Part shown: positions 23,879 to 27,578 of the stretch, in pieces
How positions within the stretch are numbered: the first letter of the stretch is position 1
Layout: each line of letters starts with the position of its first letter
Source of the DNA: CAZOVB01 sp046541415
GTDB lineage: Bacteria > Planctomycetota > Phycisphaerae > SM23-33
Direction: 5' to 3'
DNA: 27,578 bases
Assembly: GCA_046541415.1 (NCBI GenBank)
Contig: JBKHDI010000050.1
Location: 1-27,578, forward strand
Notes under the pieces: generated by a model
Database searches by the model: none
What the model saw: only the letters and a program-made list of their open reading frames with translations
What the model was told of the DNA's origin: nothing
Translations under genes and position numbers: made by a program

Positions 23879-24439
23879 TCAGCCGGACTGGGCTTTCTTC
23901 AGTTCGTCACGCAGTTTCTTGAGGATCCCGTTGGCCAGCTTGTCCGGTATGTCGCTGATCTGCTCGGTCGAGGCCCGGCGGGATAGAAAGTCCTCGACCG
24001 CCTGAATGCCCGTATACCCGTACTGCCGCAGCCTGCGGGCCTGGCTCTGGGCGCGTTCGAGCTGGCTGTTGGCCGTGGCGATGCAATAGGCGTTGACGGT
24101 CCCGTAGAGGTCCTCTGCCTTGTAGTCGGACCCGAGGGTCTTGCCGGTTGTCCCCGCCCCGGGTCGCCCGCCGACCTCGGGTTCAGCCACCGTCTCATCC
24201 CCGCTCTCGCGCAGCAGGGCCTCTTCCTGCCGGCGAAGCTCGGCGATCTCGCGCTGGCGCTGACGCTCTTCCTCTTCGTCCAGGGGGGCCAGCGGAATCT
24301 CGTCTTCCTCCGAGACCGACGGGTCGGGAATGTAGCTCGTCTCGTGACAGTACGGACACTTGCCACGCTTGCCCGCCGCCTCGGCCGGGGCTTCGACCGT
24401 CTTGCGACAGTGCTCGCAGGTAAAGGTAATCGTAGCCAT
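23879..24439 (-). CDS. Zinc-ribbon protein with acidic coiled coil
   Basis: This 186-residue protein begins MATITFTCEHCRKTVEAPAE with C8/C11 and C28/C31 as two CxxC pairs, a zinc-ribbon fold common in planctomycete small proteins. An acidic then mixed-charge coiled coil follows (about residues 44-80, EEEERQRQREIAELRRQEE), then a Gly-rich linker. A helical C-terminal domain (about 104-186) holds LERAQSQARRLRQYGYTG and LANGILKKLRDELKKAQ. The function is unknown. The start is the ATG at 24439, directly after the yjbQ stop (2-nt gap) with GGGAG in the yjbQ end; longer in-frame starts would overlap yjbQ. It is co-transcribed with yjbQ. Confidence 0.75.
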   Translation of the reverse strand: MATITFTCEHCRKTVEAPAEAAGKRGKCPYCHETSYIPDPSVSEEDEIPLAPLDEEEERQRQREIAELRRQEEALLRESGDETVAEPEVGGRPGAGTTGKTLGSDYKAEDLYGTVNAYCIATANSQLERAQSQARRLRQYGYTGIQAVEDFLSRRASTEQISDIPDKLANGILKKLRDELKKAQSG

Positions 24440-24441
24440 GG

Positions 24442-24855
24442 TTACTCTCCCATCGCCTTGATGATCAGTCGCTTGGGCCTCTGGCCGTCGAATTCGGCGT
24501 AGTACACCGCCTGCCACGGCCCCAGGTCCAGCTTGCCGTCGGTAATCGGCAGGATCACCTCGTGGTGGACCAGCAGGTTCTTCAGGTGCGAATCGCCGTT
24601 GGTCTCGCCGGTCCGGTGGTGGCGGTAGTCGTCGCGGTACGGGGCCAGCCCTTCCAGCCATTCGTCGATGTCAGCCAGCAAGCCCGGCTCGGCGTCGTTG
24701 ACGAAGACCCCCGCGGTGATGTGCATCGCCGAGACCAGCACCATCCCCTCGTCGATGCCCGAATCGGCCACCACTTTCTCCACGTCGCGGGTAATGTTGA
24801 CATACTCGCGGTGACGGTCTGTCTTGAACGTCATGTACTCGGTCTTGCACTTCAT
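24442..24855 (-). CDS. yjbQ: YjbQ/UPF0047 family protein
   Basis: This 137-residue protein matches the UPF0047 family throughout: VLVSAMHITAGVFVNDAEPG, DDYRHHRTGETNGDSHLKN, HHEVILPITDGKLDLGPWQ and VYYAEFDGQRPKR. The conserved His, Asn, Asp and Glu residues form the family's putative metal or active site. The in vivo role is uncertain; E. coli YjbQ has been linked to weak thiamin phosphate synthase activity. The ATG has AAAGG upstream and a good sigma70-like promoter precedes it. It is the first gene of a two-gene unit with the zinc-ribbon protein. Confidence 0.93.
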   Translation of the reverse strand: MKCKTEYMTFKTDRHREYVNITRDVEKVVADSGIDEGMVLVSAMHITAGVFVNDAEPGLLADIDEWLEGLAPYRDDYRHHRTGETNGDSHLKNLLVHHEVILPITDGKLDLGPWQAVYYAEFDGQRPKRLIIKAMGE

Positions 24856-24893
24856 GGCAAAGGCCTTTCTTGGCTAACGAGGCTGGTGTCTCT

Positions 24894-24921
24894 ATCATAT
24901 CATCCCGTTGGCGGCTGGCAA
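24894..24921 (-). promoter_or_regulatory. Sigma70-like promoter of the yjbQ/zinc-ribbon unit
   Basis: Read on the minus strand, TTGCCA (24921-24916) and TATGAT (24899-24894) are separated by 16 nt, each with five of six consensus bases. The -10 is 38 nt before the yjbQ ATG. This is the best promoter match in the window. The divergent radical SAM gene starts 36 nt to the right of the -35. Confidence 0.65.
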
Positions 24922-24957
24922 TGGCAAGCTGCCCCCTACCCCTGAGCCAGGAACCCC

Positions 24958-26751
24958 ATGCAGTCAATCGCCCAGGACATCAGCAGCCGCCTGCTGCCCC
25001 GCGTCATCCAGCCCAGCCAGTACGTGGGGCTGGAAATCAACGCCCGCCGCCCGGACTTCGCCTCCGCGGATGTCCGCGTGGCGATGGCCTTTCCCGACAG
25101 CTACTCCGTCGGGATCAGCCATCTCGGCTCGCAGATCCTCTACCACGTGATCAACGACCTTCCCGAAGCCGCCTGCGACCGGACGTACTGCCCGGCCCCG
25201 GACGCCCAGGCTGTCATGCGAGAGCAGCAGATCCCCCTTTTCGGCTGGGAGTCCCGAGCGCCGCTGGGGCAGTTCGACGTGGTGGGCTTCGCCCTGGGCT
25301 ACGAACTGTGCGTAACCAACGTGCTGACGATGCTCGACCTGGCCGGAATCCCGATTGCCGCCGAGGACCGCCATGCCGGCCACCCGATCATCGTCGGCGG
25401 CGACGCCCTGGCCGATACGCCCGAACCGTTGGCGGACTTCATCGACGTCTTCCTGCCCGGCGACGGGGAAGAGCCCCTTTCGGCCCTGGTCCGCGCCGTC
25501 CGGGCCGGCAAAGACAAGCTCTCGCGGCGCGACCTGCTGCTGGAGATTGCCCGGACGGTACCTTCGGCCTACGTGCCGCGGTTCTATCAGCCGTCGTACA
25601 ACGAGGACGGCACGCTGGCGGCGCTGGCCCCTGCCGACGAGGACCTGCCGGTCAGCATCCCGCGGGCCTGTCTGGACCCGCTGTCGAACTTCGCCCCACC
25701 GGCTGCGCCGCTCGTGCCTCTCAGCGAGTCCGTCCACGACCGGATCGTCGTGGAGGTCATGCGAGGCTGTCCCAACGCCTGCCGCTTCTGCCAGGCCGGG
25801 GCGACGCGCCTGCCGGTCCGGACGCGAAGCGTCGAGCAGATCATGACCGCCATCGAGACCGGCCTGGCCGCCACGGGCTACCGCGACGTGTCGCTTCTGA
25901 GCCTCTCGACCGGCGACTATCCGCTCCTGCCGGACCTGCTGGAGAAGCTCAACGCCCAGCTGGCCCCCCGCCACGTGTCGGTCTCGCTGCCCAGCCTCCG
26001 CGTCGACAGCCAACTGAAGAAACTGCCCGCCCTGACCCATGCCGTTCGCAGCACGGGAATGACCATCGCCGCCGAGGCCGGCTCGCAGCGGCTGCGCGAC
26101 GCGATCGGCAAGAACATCAGCGAGCCGGACATGATCGAGGCGGTCCGCTCGGCCTGGCGGGCCGGGCAGAACAGCGTGAAGGTCTACTTCATGGCCGGGC
26201 TGCCGGGCGAGACGCTGGGCGATATCGACGAGATCTTCCACCTCTGCCGCCGCCTGTCGTGGTCGCGCAAGGAGATCGACAACCAGAAGGGCTCGATCAC
26301 CGCCAGCGTCTCCTGGTTCGTCCCCAAGCCCCACACGCCCCTGCAGTGGGCCCCGATGAGGGACGCGGACTACTTCTGGCAGGTCCGCACGCGCCTGATC
26401 GACCTGTGTCGCCGCACGCCGGTCAACGTCAAGTTCCACTTCATCGAGCGATCGCTGCTGGAAGGCGTCCTCGCCCGCGGCGATCGCCGGGTGGGCCGGG
26501 CCATCCGCGCCGCCTGGGAAAACGGCGCGACGATGGACAGCTGGGACGAACATTTCGACTACCATCGCTGGGTGGACGCCTTCCAGCAGACCGGGGTGGA
26601 CGCCGCCTTCTACGCCCATCGTCAGATCCAACTGGACGAGAACTTGCCCTGGTCGCATATCCGCTGCTTCCGCAAGGACCGCTACCTCAAGGACCAGTGG
26701 CAGCAGACCCAGGCCATCCTCGACGCCCCCCCACGCAACCCCGAGCAGTGA
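24958..26751 (+). CDS. TIGR03960-type radical SAM protein with N-terminal cobalamin-binding-like domain
   Basis: This 597-residue protein has an N-terminal B12-binding-like region (about residues 35-180) with VAMAFPDSYSVGISHLGSQILY and TPEPLADFIDVFLPGDGEEP. The radical SAM core follows, with the [4Fe-4S] motif CPNACRFC (C271, C275, C278) inside VMRGCPNACRFCQAG. VSLPSLRVDS, TIAAEAGSQRLRDAIGKNISE, KVYFMAGLPGE and SWFVPKPHTPLQW are typical of the TIGR03960 family. Its reaction is unknown. In many bacteria this protein is fused to or followed by a TIGR03936/DUF2344 domain and an RNase E/G gene; neither is here. The usual GGxCxxNPEP region reads GGDALADTPEP. The ATG at 24958 has AGGA upstream, and the gene seems to stand alone. 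Confidence 0.9.
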   Translation: MQSIAQDISSRLLPRVIQPSQYVGLEINARRPDFASADVRVAMAFPDSYSVGISHLGSQILYHVINDLPEAACDRTYCPAPDAQAVMREQQIPLFGWESRAPLGQFDVVGFALGYELCVTNVLTMLDLAGIPIAAEDRHAGHPIIVGGDALADTPEPLADFIDVFLPGDGEEPLSALVRAVRAGKDKLSRRDLLLEIARTVPSAYVPRFYQPSYNEDGTLAALAPADEDLPVSIPRACLDPLSNFAPPAAPLVPLSESVHDRIVVEVMRGCPNACRFCQAGATRLPVRTRSVEQIMTAIETGLAATGYRDVSLLSLSTGDYPLLPDLLEKLNAQLAPRHVSVSLPSLRVDSQLKKLPALTHAVRSTGMTIAAEAGSQRLRDAIGKNISEPDMIEAVRSAWRAGQNSVKVYFMAGLPGETLGDIDEIFHLCRRLSWSRKEIDNQKGSITASVSWFVPKPHTPLQWAPMRDADYFWQVRTRLIDLCRRTPVNVKFHFIERSLLEGVLARGDRRVGRAIRAAWENGATMDSWDEHFDYHRWVDAFQQTGVDAAFYAHRQIQLDENLPWSHIRCFRKDRYLKDQWQQTQAILDAPPRNPEQ

Positions 26752-26833
26752 TCCTCGGTCCGGACGCAAAACCGACCAGTCCATACGAAGGTCCCCGCGC
26801 ATCGCAGATGGATTCTGTCCATTCAAAGGTCTC

Positions 26834-26859
26834 AGCGCAGGGTCAACAGACCCTGCGCT
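26834..26859. other. Perfect 11-bp inverted repeat in the gap after the radical SAM gene
   Basis: AGCGCAGGGTC (26834-26844) and GACCCTGCGCT (26849-26859) flank an AACA tetraloop. The hairpin is very stable but is not followed by a T-run on either strand. It may stop plus-strand transcripts or protect a 3' end. The rest of the 207-nt gap holds no gene I can support. Confidence 0.5.
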
Positions 26860-26900
26860 TGAAGTATCGATCCCAAGTCACGGGACATGCCCGGCACACC

Positions 26901-26933
26901 AGAAGAAAACGGGTCCGCCCTGGGGCCGACCCG
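26901..26933 (-). terminator. Rho-independent terminator of rny
   Basis: On the minus strand, CGGGTCGGCC and GGGCGGACCCG-type arms (26933-26910) form a GC stem with one mismatch. TTTTCTTCT follows immediately. It begins 26 nt after the rny stop codon. Confidence 0.7.
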
Positions 26934-26958
26934 CTCTTACCTGTCAACTGGTCGGGTG

Positions 26959-27578
26959 TTACTTGGCGTACTCGACGTATCGCATTTCGCGGACGAGGGT
27001 GACGCGGATCTCTCCGGGGTATTCCATTTCATCCTCGACGCGACGGGCGATGTCGCGAGCGATCTTGCCCGAAAGGCGGTCGTCGACGTTTTCGGCATCG
27101 ACGATCACGCGGACCTCGCGGCCTGCCTGGATGGCGTAGGCCTGGTCGACGCCGTCGAAGCTCGTGGCGATCTCTTCGAGCTTCTGGAGTCGCTGGACAT
27201 AGCGCTCCAGGGTCTCGCGCCGGGCCCCCGGCCTGGATGCGCTGATCGCGTCGGCCGCGGTGATGATCGGCGTGTAGATGCTCGATGCCTCGACGTCGCC
27301 GTGGTGCCCGGAGGCAGCGTTGATGACTTCGGGCTTCTCGCCGTAACGTTTGAGCAGGTCGGCGCCGATCTGGGGGTGTCCACCCTCGACTTCGTGGTCG
27401 ACGGCCTTGCCGATATCGTGCAGCAGCCCGGCCCGGCGGGCGACGGCGCCCTTGAGCCCGAGCTGGTCGCAGATCGCCTGGGAGAGGTAGGCGACCTCGA
27501 TCGAGTGCTGCAGGACGTTCTGGCCGTAGCTGGTGCGGAAGTGCAGCCGCCCGAGCAGTTCGACCAGCTTGTGGTGCA
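26959..27578 (-). CDS. rny: Ribonuclease Y, C-terminal HD domain (5' part outside window)
   Basis: About 205 C-terminal residues are visible; the N-terminal membrane anchor, coiled coil and KH domain lie beyond the right edge. The sequence has the RNase Y HD core. LGRLHFRTSYGQNVLQHSIEV supplies the first metal-binding His, AGLLHDIGKAVDHEVEGGHP holds the HD pair, and ASGHHGDVE, ITAADAISASRPGAR and YVQRLQKLEEIA follow. The end is EIRVTLVREMRYVEYAK-stop, the standard RNase Y ending. The enzyme is a membrane-bound endoribonuclease that starts mRNA decay. All metal-binding residues in the visible part look intact. A terminator follows. Confidence 0.95.
   Translation of the reverse strand, partial: HHKLVELLGRLHFRTSYGQNVLQHSIEVAYLSQAICDQLGLKGAVARRAGLLHDIGKAVDHEVEGGHPQIGADLLKRYGEKPEVINAASGHHGDVEASSIYTPIITAADAISASRPGARRETLERYVQRLQKLEEIATSFDGVDQAYAIQAGREVRVIVDAENVDDRLSGKIARDIARRVEDEMEYPGEIRVTLVREMRYVEYAK

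Noticed and set aside
24964..26826. 620-residue minus-strand open frame opposite the radical SAM gene
   Set aside because: It is a shadow of a well-supported gene in high-GC DNA, with no family match or start signal.

Overview
The window reads as GC-rich chromosomal DNA from a planctomycete, most plausibly of the Phycisphaerae type. This is inferred from the style of the genes: a very large multi-repeat secretin, pseudopilins cleaved before FTLLE (one after Ala), a GspK with an EF-hand-like insertion, secreted multi-EF-hand proteins, and a TIGR03960-type radical SAM protein. No rRNA, tRNA, CRISPR array, insertion sequence or phage gene was recognised. Coding density is very high and many neighbouring genes overlap by 4 nt (ATGA) or lie within 20 nt of each other.

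Region 1 (1-13104, minus strand) is one long type II secretion / type IV pilus-like operon read right to left: gspE, gspF, gspG, gspH, gspI, gspJ, gspK, gspL (PilM/PilN-like), a PilO-PilP-like fusion in the gspM place, and gspD. It encodes the ATPase, the inner-membrane platform, a full set of pseudopilins, the cytoplasmic/periplasmic assembly proteins and the outer-membrane secretin. The secretin runs off the left edge after about 1,171 residues. By then it has shown an N0 domain and at least 12 complete secretin N-type repeats, arranged as a four-domain super-repeat, and still no pore domain. No gspC or prepilin peptidase gene is in the window.

Region 2 (13105-15845, plus strand) lies divergently from gspE. 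It holds two paralogous exported proteins with about eight and nine EF-hand loops, separated by a strong terminator hairpin. Calcium-binding signatures also occur in GspG and GspK, so a link between the secretion machine and these proteins is an attractive but unproven idea.

Region 3 (15833-16632, minus strand) has an Rrf2-type regulator with IscR-like cysteine spacing. Its 3' end overlaps the second EF-hand gene. Upstream of it is a small broken gene with no start codon and a frameshift.

Region 4 (16684-20715, plus strand) is a tight three-gene run: a Gfo/Idh/MocA oxidoreductase, a polyprenyl-phosphate sugar-1-phosphate transferase that would start surface polysaccharide synthesis, and the tRNA-modification GTPase MnmE. 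MnmE has an altered switch II region.

Region 5 (20737-27578) is housekeeping in mixed orientation: hpt plus a membrane PH-domain protein (minus), a 602-residue secreted protein of unknown function (plus), yjbQ plus a zinc-ribbon protein (minus, with a good sigma70-like promoter), a radical SAM protein (plus), and the C-terminal HD domain of ribonuclease Y (minus, entering from the right edge, with its own terminator).
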